DNA of 5,678 bases from COE1 sp964387365 (lineage in GTDB: Bacteria; Bacillota; Clostridia; Lachnospirales; Lachnospiraceae): positions 1-5,678 of the forward strand of contig CAYLWP010000170.1 of the NCBI GenBank assembly GCA_964387365.1, written 5' to 3'. Shown here piece after piece: positions 1-5,678 of the stretch. A program made the position numbers and the translations under genes. Within the stretch, counting starts at the first letter, position 1, and the number at the start of each line of letters is the position of its first letter. The notes under the pieces are model-generated. The model saw only the letters and a program-made list of their open reading frames with translations. It was not told the origin of the DNA and did not search any database.

Positions 1-83
1 TTAAGGAAGCAGCTCCTAAGGCAGAAGCTGATGATATCAAGGCTAAGCTTGAAGCTGAAGGTGCTAAGGTTACTCTTAAGTAA
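1..83 (+). CDS. rplL: 50S ribosomal protein L7/L12, C-terminal end (5' truncated by window)
   Basis: The first bases continue an open frame (complete codons from position 3) and end at TAA 81-83. The 26 visible residues end in DDIKAKLEAEGAKVTLK. This is the final alpha-helix and last beta-strand of the L7/L12 C-terminal domain, which in the family normally reads close to EEIKAKLEEAGAKVELK. L7/L12 forms the mobile stalk of the large ribosomal subunit, is present in several copies per ribosome, and recruits and stimulates the translational GTPases. Only about a fifth of the protein is inside the window, so the dimerisation domain, hinge and start cannot be judged. Its position directly upstream of rpoB matches the conserved rplJ-rplL-rpoB-rpoC order and supports the call. 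No gene lies between rplL and rpoB here, unlike Bacillus subtilis, which has a methyltransferase-like gene (ybxB) in that gap. Confidence 0.95.
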   Translation, partial: KEAAPKAEADDIKAKLEAEGAKVTLK

Positions 84-101
84 TTTAAGCCGATTTTTTA
101 G

Positions 102-129
102 GGACCGGAATTTTATTCCGGTCCTTTTT
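102..129 (+). terminator. Intrinsic terminator/attenuator between rplL and rpoB
   Basis: A perfect 10-bp inverted repeat, GGACCGGAAT (102-111) with ATTCCGGTCC (115-124), closes on a 3-nt T loop and is followed at once by TTTTT (125-129). It begins 18 nt after the rplL stop codon. A GC-rich stem plus a T-run is the classic Rho-independent form. It should end most transcripts coming from the ribosomal protein genes. Whether it is complete or leaky cannot be told from sequence. On the minus strand the stem is not followed by a T-run, so it looks unidirectional. Confidence 0.93.
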
Positions 130-160
130 GGTTTGTGCGCGAATAACGATGACACGCAAT

Positions 161-190
161 GCGACCGAGTGAACTATGTTCACGAGGTGC
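161..190 (+). repeat. Palindromic hairpin/possible operator in the rplL-rpoB gap
   Basis: GTGAAC (169-174) and GTTCAC (178-183) form a perfect inverted repeat around TAT. The symmetry continues outwards: GA at 167-168 faces GA at 184-185, which in RNA can form tandem sheared G.A pairs. ACC (164-166) then pairs with GGT (186-188), and GC (161-162) pairs with GC (189-190) if G163 is bulged out. No T-run follows, so it is not a terminator. It lies downstream of the terminator and upstream of the predicted rpoB promoter. It would therefore appear only in read-through RNA, or act as a DNA site. The function is unknown; candidates are a repressor or activator operator, or an RNase processing site. 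Confidence 0.45.
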
Positions 191-208
191 TCATTCGTAT
201 ACATTATC

Positions 209-233
209 AAAAAGCTGAAAAAGTTAAAATTTT
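209..233 (+). promoter_or_regulatory. A-tract UP-like element upstream of the rpoB promoter
   Basis: Three A/T tracts lie just upstream of the -35 hexamer: A5 at 209-213, A5 at 218-222, and A4T4 at 226-233. They are spaced by about 9 bp, close to one helical turn. This is the usual placement for contacts by the alpha-subunit C-terminal domains at strong promoters and may also cause intrinsic bending. The call rests on composition and position only. Confidence 0.5.
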
Positions 234-235
234 GA

Positions 236-264
236 TTGACGAATGTAAACACTTGTGTTAATAT
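236..264 (+). promoter_or_regulatory. Predicted SigA promoter for rpoBC
   Basis: The -35 box TTGACG (236-241, five of six consensus bases) is separated by exactly 17 bp from the -10 box TAATAT (259-264, four of six). The -10 is preceded by TG at 256-257 with a one-base gap, an extended -10 that is common and important in Gram-positive bacteria. The expected start site is near 270-272, giving an untranslated leader of about 87 nt. Its place after the terminator suggests that rpoBC is transcribed largely from here. An alternative -35 at 232-237 (TTGATT) would need a 21-bp spacer and is less likely. Confidence 0.7.
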
Positions 265-291
265 GTAGTGTGCGCTATTGTGATGAATTGT

Positions 292-313
292 GCTCATTTT
301 GTGCCCAAATGGC
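292..313 (+). other. Weak hairpin in the rpoB 5' leader
   Basis: GC (292-293), CA (295-296) and TTTG (298-301) can pair with CAAA (306-309), TG (310-311) and GC (312-313), leaving bulged T294 and T297 and a TGCC loop. This is eight pairs with two bulges, a modest structure of the kind that can occur by chance in a leader this long. It does not reach the ribosome binding site and resembles no riboswitch or ribosomal-protein leader that I recognise. Confidence 0.2.
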
Positions 314-344
314 GTAAATGTAAATAGATTATATCATGAAGAAC

Positions 345-351
345 GGGGTGA
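345..351 (+). promoter_or_regulatory. rpoB ribosome binding site
   Basis: GGGGTGA matches the anti-Shine-Dalgarno complement GAGGTGA at six of seven bases and ends 6 nt before ATG 358. It decides the start: the out-of-frame ATG at 353 is only 1 nt from it, and the rpoB frame is closed upstream by TGA at 349-351, with no other in-frame start between. Confidence 0.85.
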
Positions 352-357
352 AATGTC

Positions 358-3300
358 ATGGAAAAGAACAGAATACGTCCAGTTACCGCCGGTAAGACGA
401 TGCGTATGAGCTATTCAAGACAAAAAGAGGTTTTGGAAATGCCTAACCTGATAGAGGTACAGAAGGCTTCTTATCAATGGTTCCTTGATGAGGGATTACA
501 GGAAGCACTTGATGATATCTCTCCAATTACCGATTATAGTGGACGTTTAAGTCTGGAATTTGTTGATTACGTTTTAGCAGAGAACGAAATCAAACACACG
601 ATTGAAGAGTGTAAAGAAAGAGATTTAACTTATGAAGCCCCCTTAAAGATCAAAGTTCGTCTTCATAACAAGGAAAAAGAAGAAATTAGTGAACATGAGA
701 TTTTTATGGGTAATTTCCCATTGATGACTGAAACTGGTACCTTCGTTATTAACGGTGCTGAGCGAGTTATCGTTAGCCAGTTGGTACGTTCACCTGGTAT
801 CTATTATGGTATTACACATGATAAGATTGGTAAGAGACTGTTCTCTTGTACAGTTATTCCTAATCGTGGTGCATGGTTGGAGTATGAAACAGATTCCAAT
901 GATGTTTTTTATGTGCGTGTAGATAGAACAAGAAAGGTGCCGATTACTGTATTTATCAGAGCTCTCGGTGTTGGTACCAATGAAGAAATTCTTGAATTAT
1001 TTGGTGATGAACCGAAGATTCATGCAAGCTTCACAAAGGATACTTCAGAAAATTATCAGGAAGGTTTAAAGGAATTATACAGCAAGATTCGTCCGGGTGA
1101 ACCTTTCAGTTTAGATAGTGCGGAGAATCTTATTACAGCGATGTTCTTTGATGCAAGAAGATATGATCTTGCCAAGGTTGGTCGTTATAAGTTCAATAAG
1201 AAGCTCGCATTAAAGAATAGAGTTCGTAATGCAATTCTGGCAGAGGATGTAGTAGATCCGTTTTCGGGCGAAATCCTTGGTCAGAAGGGCGAGAAGGTTA
1301 CAGTTGAGATGGCAGATACCATCCAGAATGCAGCAGTTCCGTTTATCTGGATTCAGACAGAGGAGAGAGTTGTTAAGGTTCTTTCCAATATGATGGTTGA
1401 CATTACCAACTTTGTTGACTGTGATCCTAAGGAGCTCGGTATTACAGAACAGGTATATTTCCCGGTATTACGTCAGATTCTGGAAGAGTATTCAGAGAAT
1501 CCGGAAGAGCTGGCAGATGCTATCCAGAGAAATGTACAGGAATTAATTCCGAAACATATTACTAAGGAAGATATTTTAGCTTCCATTAACTATAACATGC
1601 ATCTGGAATACGGTCTTGGAAACAGTGATGATATCGATCATCTTGGAAACAGACGTATCAGAGCGGTAGGTGAGTTGTTACAGAACCAGTATCGTATTGG
1701 TTTATCAAGAATGGAACGTGTTGTTCGTGAAAGAATGACAACACATGATTCTGATGATGTATCACCACAGGTGCTTATTAACATTAAGCCGGTACAGGCT
1801 GCCATCAAGGAGTTCTTCGGTTCTTCACAGCTGTCTCAGTTCATGGATCAGAATAACCCTCTTAGTGAGCTGACTCACAAGAGACGTTTATCTGCATTGG
1901 GACCGGGTGGTTTGTCAAGAGACCGTGCCGGATTCGAGGTTCGAGACGTTCACTATTCTCACTATGGAAGAATGTGCCCTATCGAGACTCCTGAAGGTCC
2001 TAACATCGGTTTGATTAACTCTCTTGCTTCCTATGCAAGAATTAATGAATATGGATTTATCGAGGCGCCTTACAGAAAGATTGATAAGACAGATCCGGCT
2101 AATCCTCGAGTAACAGATGAAGTAGTATATATGACTGCTGACGAAGAGGATAATTACCATGTAGCACAGGCTAACGAGGCACTGGATGAAAACGGATACT
2201 TTGTCCGTAACTCCGTATCCGGTCGTTATCTGGATGAAACACAGGAATATCCTAAGACTATGTTCGATTATATGGACGTGTCTCCTAAGATGGTATTCTC
2301 TGTTGCGACAGCATCTATTCCGTTCCTGCAGAACGACGATGCTAACCGTGCGCTGATGGGTTCCAACATGCAGCGTCAGGCCGTACCTCTTCTGTTTACG
2401 GAAGCTCCTGTTGTAGAAACAGGAATGGGTGTTAAGACTGCAGTTGACTCAGGTGTTTGTGTTGTTGCAAAGAAGCCGGGTACTATCACATATGTTTCTT
2501 CTAACCTGATTAAGATGACATATGATGACGGAGAACAGGCAGAGTTCAAGCTTTATAAGTTCACAAGAAGTAACCAGTCTAACTGCTACAGTCAGAGACC
2601 TATCGTATTCAAGGGTGATCATGTTGCAGAGGGTCAGGTTATTGCCGATGGTCCTTCTACCAGCGGTGGTGAATTAGCTCTTGGTAAGAACCCGTTAATC
2701 GGATTTATGACTTGGGAAGGTTATAACTACGAGGACGCTGTTCTTTTAAGTGAAAGATTAGTACAGGAGGATGTTTATACATCTATCCATATTGAAGAAT
2801 ATGAAACCGATGCAAGAGATACCAAGCTCGGACCGGAAGAAATCACAAGAGATGTTCCGGGTGTTGGTGATGATGCGTTAAAGGATCTCGATGAGAGAGG
2901 TATTATCCGTATCGGTGCAGAGGTTCGTGCAGGTGATATCTTGGTTGGTAAGGTAACACCAAAGGGAGAAACCGAGCTTACAGCAGAAGAGAGACTTCTT
3001 CGTGCCATCTTCGGTGAAAAGGCTCGTGAAGTAAGAGATACTTCATTAAAGGTTCCTCACGGTGAGTACGGTGTCGTTGTAGATGCTAAGGTATTCTCCA
3101 GAGCAAACGGCGATACAGAGCTTGCACCTGGTGTGAATCAGGCAGTTCGTATCTATATTGCACAGAAGAGAAAGATTTCCGTTGGTGATAAGATGGCCGG
3201 TCGTCACGGTAACAAGGGTGTTGTTTCCCGAGTACTTCCTGTTGAGGATATGCCGTATCTGCCAAACGGACGTCCTTTGGATATCGTATTGAATCCATTG

Positions 3301-4209
3301 GGTGTACCTTCCCGTATGAATATCGGACAGGTATTGGAGATTCATCTTTCCCTTGCTGCAAAGGCATTAGGCTTTAATGTTGCAACACCGGTATTCGACG
3401 GTGCGAACGAAAAAGATATTATGGATACACTGGATCTGGCTAATGATTATGTAAACCTTGAGTGGGAAGAATTCGAGGCTAAGCATAAGGAAGAGCTTCT
3501 TCCGGAAGTTATGCAGTACTTATCTGATAACAGAGAGCATAGAAAGCTTTGGAAGGGTGTTCCTATTTCCAGAGACGGTAAGGTAAGATTAAGAGATGGT
3601 AGAACAGGTGAATATTTCGATAGCCCTGTTACAATCGGTCACATGCATTATCTGAAGCTTCACCACTTGGTTGATGATAAGATTCATGCACGTTCAACCG
3701 GACCGTACTCACTTGTTACACAGCAGCCGTTAGGTGGTAAGGCACAGTTCGGTGGACAGCGTTTCGGAGAAATGGAAGTTTGGGCGCTGGAAGCATACGG
3801 TGCAGCATACACCTTACAGGAGATTCTGACAGTTAAGTCTGACGACGTAGTTGGTCGTGTTAAGACATATGAAGCGATTATTAAGGGCGAAAATATCCCT
3901 GAAGCAGGTATTCCTGAGTCCTTCAAGGTATTATTGAAGGAGTTACAGTCATTAGGTCTTGATATTAAGGTTTATGACGAGGATCGCAACGAAGTTGAGA
4001 TTATGGAATCTGTTGATTATACAGAATCAGATTTCCGTGTTGAGATGGAAGGCGATAACAAGTATGACTACAACAAGGAATCCTTTGATGGATATCAGAA
4101 GCAGGAGTTCGATTCTGAAAGCGGTGAGCTTGTCAGCGCAGAGGAAGAGGACGACTACGAGGAAGATTATTCTGATGACTATGATGATATCGATTCATTA
4201 GATGAGTAA
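358..4209 (+). CDS. rpoB: DNA-directed RNA polymerase subunit beta
   Basis: This is the complete beta subunit (1283 residues), which forms half of the active-site cleft of RNA polymerase with beta-prime. In order:
- The protrusion/lobe N-terminal region includes PLMTETGTFVINGAER at 121-136.
- A Firmicutes-type insertion of about 135 residues lies at roughly 284-420, ending at DDIDHLGNRR (424-433).
- The rifampicin pocket begins with FFGSSQLSQFMDQ at 486-498.
- The PIETPEGPNIGLI segment is at 541-553, and the DDANRALMG segment at 660-668.
- GYNYEDA at 788-794 holds the active-site E792-D793.
- The flap region has LLRAIFGEK at 880-888.
- GDKMAGRHGNKG at 943-954 holds the catalytic-site lysines K945 and K953 (E. 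coli K1065 and K1073).
- The C-terminal clamp contact is FGGQRFGEMEVWALEAYG, from 1131.
The two large E. coli insertions, SI1 and SI2, are absent. After about residue 1202 there is an unusual tail of roughly 80 residues ending in a very acidic stretch. The start is fixed by the Shine-Dalgarno at 345-351. The gene is co-directional with rpoC, and no frameshift is seen. Confidence 0.99.
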   Translation: MEKNRIRPVTAGKTMRMSYSRQKEVLEMPNLIEVQKASYQWFLDEGLQEALDDISPITDYSGRLSLEFVDYVLAENEIKHTIEECKERDLTYEAPLKIKVRLHNKEKEEISEHEIFMGNFPLMTETGTFVINGAERVIVSQLVRSPGIYYGITHDKIGKRLFSCTVIPNRGAWLEYETDSNDVFYVRVDRTRKVPITVFIRALGVGTNEEILELFGDEPKIHASFTKDTSENYQEGLKELYSKIRPGEPFSLDSAENLITAMFFDARRYDLAKVGRYKFNKKLALKNRVRNAILAEDVVDPFSGEILGQKGEKVTVEMADTIQNAAVPFIWIQTEERVVKVLSNMMVDITNFVDCDPKELGITEQVYFPVLRQILEEYSENPEELADAIQRNVQELIPKHITKEDILASINYNMHLEYGLGNSDDIDHLGNRRIRAVGELLQNQYRIGLSRMERVVRERMTTHDSDDVSPQVLINIKPVQAAIKEFFGSSQLSQFMDQNNPLSELTHKRRLSALGPGGLSRDRAGFEVRDVHYSHYGRMCPIETPEGPNIGLINSLASYARINEYGFIEAPYRKIDKTDPANPRVTDEVVYMTADEEDNYHVAQANEALDENGYFVRNSVSGRYLDETQEYPKTMFDYMDVSPKMVFSVATASIPFLQNDDANRALMGSNMQRQAVPLLFTEAPVVETGMGVKTAVDSGVCVVAKKPGTITYVSSNLIKMTYDDGEQAEFKLYKFTRSNQSNCYSQRPIVFKGDHVAEGQVIADGPSTSGGELALGKNPLIGFMTWEGYNYEDAVLLSERLVQEDVYTSIHIEEYETDARDTKLGPEEITRDVPGVGDDALKDLDERGIIRIGAEVRAGDILVGKVTPKGETELTAEERLLRAIFGEKAREVRDTSLKVPHGEYGVVVDAKVFSRANGDTELAPGVNQAVRIYIAQKRKISVGDKMAGRHGNKGVVSRVLPVEDMPYLPNGRPLDIVLNPLGVPSRMNIGQVLEIHLSLAAKALGFNVATPVFDGANEKDIMDTLDLANDYVNLEWEEFEAKHKEELLPEVMQYLSDNREHRKLWKGVPISRDGKVRLRDGRTGEYFDSPVTIGHMHYLKLHHLVDDKIHARSTGPYSLVTQQPLGGKAQFGGQRFGEMEVWALEAYGAAYTLQEILTVKSDDVVGRVKTYEAIIKGENIPEAGIPESFKVLLKELQSLGLDIKVYDEDRNEVEIMESVDYTESDFRVEMEGDNKYDYNKESFDGYQKQEFDSESGELVSAEEEDDYEEDYSDDYDDIDSLDE

Positions 4210-4223
4210 CTAGGTATCGTGTA

Positions 4224-4271
4224 ATATTTGGGAACGAGAATTCGTCATTTCCAATCAAATATAAATTGGAA
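4224..4271 (+). other. Two overlapping, mutually exclusive hairpins between rpoB and rpoC
   Basis: Hairpin A pairs ATATTTG (4224-4230) with CAAATAT (4256-4262), GGAA (4231-4234) with TTCC (4249-4252), and CGA (4235-4237) with TCG (4242-4244). It closes on a GAAT loop and has internal bulges: 14 pairs in all. Hairpin B pairs TTCCAAT (4249-4255) with ATTGGAA (4265-4271) around a 9-nt loop, and its 3' arm covers the first two bases of the rpoC Shine-Dalgarno. The two share 4249-4262 and cannot form together. No T-run follows, so neither is a terminator. A processing site or a translational control is possible, but coincidence in an AT-rich spacer is not excluded. Confidence 0.4.
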
Positions 4272-4275
4272 GGAG
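4270..4275 (+). promoter_or_regulatory. rpoC ribosome binding site
   Basis: AAGGAG, within the purine run GGAAGGAGAG, lies 7 nt before ATG 4283, a strong and well-spaced Shine-Dalgarno. It fixes the rpoC start. Its 5' edge overlaps the descending arm of the hairpin at 4249-4271. Confidence 0.9.
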
Positions 4276-4282
4276 AGCCAAA

Positions 4283-5678
4283 ATGACTGAGAACAAAAAT
4301 GAATCAAGCCAGTCTATATCTTTTGATGCGATTAAGATTGGTTTAGCATCCCCGGAGAAAATCAGAGAATGGTCTAAGGGCGAGGTAACAAAGCCGGAAA
4401 CCATTAACTACAGAACTCTGAAGCCTGAACGCGATGGTCTGTATTGCGAAAAGATTTTCGGACCGAGCAAGGACTGGGAATGTCACTGTGGTAAGTACAA
4501 GAAGATTAGATATAAAGGTGTAATCTGTGACCGTTGTGGTGTTGAGGTTACAAAGTCAAGTGTTAGAAGAGAACGTATGGGGCACATCGAGCTTGCTGCC
4601 CCGGTATCTCATATCTGGTATTTCAAGGGTATTCCGAGCCGTATGGGCTTAATCCTTGATTTAACACCAAGAGTACTTGAAAAGGTATTATATTTTGCTT
4701 CTTATATTGTTCTTGATCCGATGGAGACAGACTTCGAATACAAGCAGGTTCTGTCTGAGAAGGAATACCAGGACGGTAGAGAGAAGTGGGGCAATAAGTT
4801 CCGTGTAGGAATGGGTGCAGAGGCTATTAAGGAACTGCTTCAGGCAATCGATCTCGATAAAGAATGCGAAGAGTTAATGGCTGAGTTAAGAAATGAGAGC
4901 ACCAAGGGACAGAAGCGTGCAAAGATTGTTAAGAAGCTTGAGGTTGTTGAGTCCTTTAGAAATTCAGGAAACAGACCTGAGTGGATGATTTTGGATGCAG
5001 TTCCCGTTATTCCGCCTGATTTACGTCCTATGGTTCAGTTAGATGGTGGACGTTTTGCAACATCTGACTTGAATGACTTATATAGAAGAATTATCAACAG
5101 AAATAACCGTTTGAAGAGACTTCTCGAATTAGGTGCGCCGGATATCATTGTGCGTAACGAAAAGAGAATGCTTCAGGAGGCTGTTGATGCGTTAATCGAT
5201 AATGGTAGACGTGGTCGTCCTGTTACAGGACCAGGTAACAGAGCACTGAAGTCTCTTTCCGATATGCTTAAGGGTAAGTCTGGACGTTTCCGTCAGAACC
5301 TGTTAGGTAAGCGTGTAGACTATTCAGGACGTTCCGTTATCGTCGTTGGGCCTGAGCTTAAGATTTATCAGTGTGGTCTGCCAAAGGAAATGGCAATCGA
5401 GTTATTCAAGCCGTTTGTTATGAAGGAACTCGTTGCAAGACAGATTTCACAGAATATTAAGCATGCAAAGAAATTAGTTGAAAAGTTAGATTCTCAGGTA
5501 TGGGATGTGTTGGAAGAGGTTATTAAGGAGCATCCGGTTATGCTGAACCGAGCACCGACACTTCACAGACTTGGTATTCAGGCATTTGAGCCAATCTTAG
5601 TAGAAGGTAAGGCAATCAAGCTGCATCCGTTAGTATGTACAGCGTTCAACGCTGACTTCGACGGTGACCAGATGGCTG
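4283..5678 (+). CDS. rpoC: DNA-directed RNA polymerase subunit beta-prime (3' truncated by window)
   Basis: The frame is open from ATG 4283 to the right edge: 465 full codons of a protein usually around 1200 residues in Firmicutes. Beta-prime carries the catalytic Mg2+ site and the clamp, and pairs with beta, alpha2 and omega. What is visible, in order:
- The N-terminal zinc-binding motif has C67, C69, C82 and C85, with the same spacing as E. coli C70/C72/C85/C88.
- The conserved VRRERMGHIELAAPVSHIW segment follows.
- The clamp and lid region precedes GKRVDYSGRSVIVVGP (342-357).
- The switch-region motif NRAPTLHRLGIQAFEP starts at N422.
- NADFDGDQMA (456-465) holds the Mg2+-binding D458, D460 and D462.
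The window ends right after this motif, so the bridge helix, trigger loop and second zinc site are not seen. It starts 73 bp after the rpoB stop, with no promoter evident in the gap, and is therefore probably co-transcribed with rpoB. The short variable N-terminal leader (about ten residues, Ser/Asn/Glu rich) is unremarkable. Confidence 0.98.
   Translation, partial: MTENKNESSQSISFDAIKIGLASPEKIREWSKGEVTKPETINYRTLKPERDGLYCEKIFGPSKDWECHCGKYKKIRYKGVICDRCGVEVTKSSVRRERMGHIELAAPVSHIWYFKGIPSRMGLILDLTPRVLEKVLYFASYIVLDPMETDFEYKQVLSEKEYQDGREKWGNKFRVGMGAEAIKELLQAIDLDKECEELMAELRNESTKGQKRAKIVKKLEVVESFRNSGNRPEWMILDAVPVIPPDLRPMVQLDGGRFATSDLNDLYRRIINRNNRLKRLLELGAPDIIVRNEKRMLQEAVDALIDNGRRGRPVTGPGNRALKSLSDMLKGKSGRFRQNLLGKRVDYSGRSVIVVGPELKIYQCGLPKEMAIELFKPFVMKELVARQISQNIKHAKKLVEKLDSQVWDVLEEVIKEHPVMLNRAPTLHRLGIQAFEPILVEGKAIKLHPLVCTAFNADFDGDQMA

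Noticed and set aside
179..207. Second promoter candidate TTCACG-17 bp-CATTAT
   Set aside because: Only four of six matches in each box, and the -35 is part of the palindrome. It is clearly weaker than the promoter at 236-264.
202..233. Possible antisense promoter on the minus strand with a GATAAT -10 box
   Set aside because: The -10 is acceptable, but no -35 resembling TTGACA is present at 16-18 bp, and the transcript would meet no gene.
31..261. 76-codon open frame on the + strand across the rplL end, the terminator and the promoter
   Set aside because: It overlaps rplL in another frame, runs through a strong terminator hairpin and the predicted promoter, has no good Shine-Dalgarno, and encodes no recognisable domain.
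85..297. 70-codon open frame on the minus strand in the rplL-rpoB gap
   Set aside because: It is composed mainly of the reverse of the terminator, palindrome and promoter elements. It has no convincing ribosome binding site or family resemblance.
134..298. Short direct repeats TGTGCGC (134-140, 269-275) and GTGCTCATT (187-195, 290-298)
   Set aside because: Only 7 and 9 bases, one copy pair each, at unequal spacing (135 and 103 bp). Chance is the simplest explanation.
283..327. 14-codon upstream frame in the rpoB leader, plus short ATG frames at 336-395 and 353-409
   Set aside because: None has its own Shine-Dalgarno at suitable spacing, and the composition gives no sign of a leader peptide such as a run of one amino acid. 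Short frames like these are expected by chance.
1207..1620. Long segment between KFNKKL and DDIDHLGNRR in RpoB considered as a novel inserted domain
   Set aside because: Bacillus subtilis RpoB has a comparable insertion at the same place, including a VDP-x-x-GEIL motif, so it is a normal Firmicutes feature rather than something new.
3046..3367. Two overlapping minus-strand open frames inside rpoB, and similar ones at 1915-2160, 2775-3008 and 3684-3926
   Set aside because: They lie antisense to highly conserved RpoB coding sequence, and their products match no family. They are by-products of rpoB codon usage.

Overview
The window carries the RNA polymerase beta/beta-prime operon of a low-GC, Gram-positive bacterium, most likely a member of the Clostridia and probably of the Lachnospiraceae. 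The evidence is the Firmicutes-type architecture of beta: it lacks the large proteobacterial insertions, has a long insertion after the KFNKKL motif, and carries the DVHYSHYGRM variant beside the rifampicin pocket. The wording of the RpoB N-terminus and the mixed AGA/CGT arginine usage fit the same assignment. The family-level placement is pattern recognition, not a database match.

Layout, all on the + strand. Positions 1-83 are the last 26 codons of rplL (ribosomal protein L7/L12). A strong intrinsic terminator or attenuator follows at 102-129. The rest of the 274-bp gap before rpoB holds a palindromic hairpin (161-190), A-tracts resembling an UP element (209-233), a good SigA-type promoter with an extended -10 (236-264), an untranslated leader of roughly 87 nt, and a ribosome binding site (345-351). 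rpoB is complete at 358-4209 (1283 residues). A 73-bp gap follows with two mutually exclusive hairpins and a strong Shine-Dalgarno. rpoC starts at 4283 and runs off the right edge at codon 466, just after the catalytic NADFDGDQ motif.

How it works together: L7/L12 is needed in several copies per ribosome, whereas beta and beta-prime are needed once per polymerase. The terminator followed by a separate promoter is the expected way to uncouple the two. RpoB and RpoC then assemble with the alpha dimer and omega into core RNA polymerase, and co-transcription keeps them near 1:1.

No new biological system is visible. This is a conserved housekeeping locus. The points worth a second look are the acidic, Tyr-dotted C-terminal tail of RpoB, the two competing hairpins in front of rpoC, the rplL-rpoB palindrome with possible tandem G.A pairs, and drug- or alarmone-related residues: a wild-type rifampicin pocket, a lysine at the fidaxomicin-sensitising position of beta-prime, and lysines at two ppGpp site 1 arginines.
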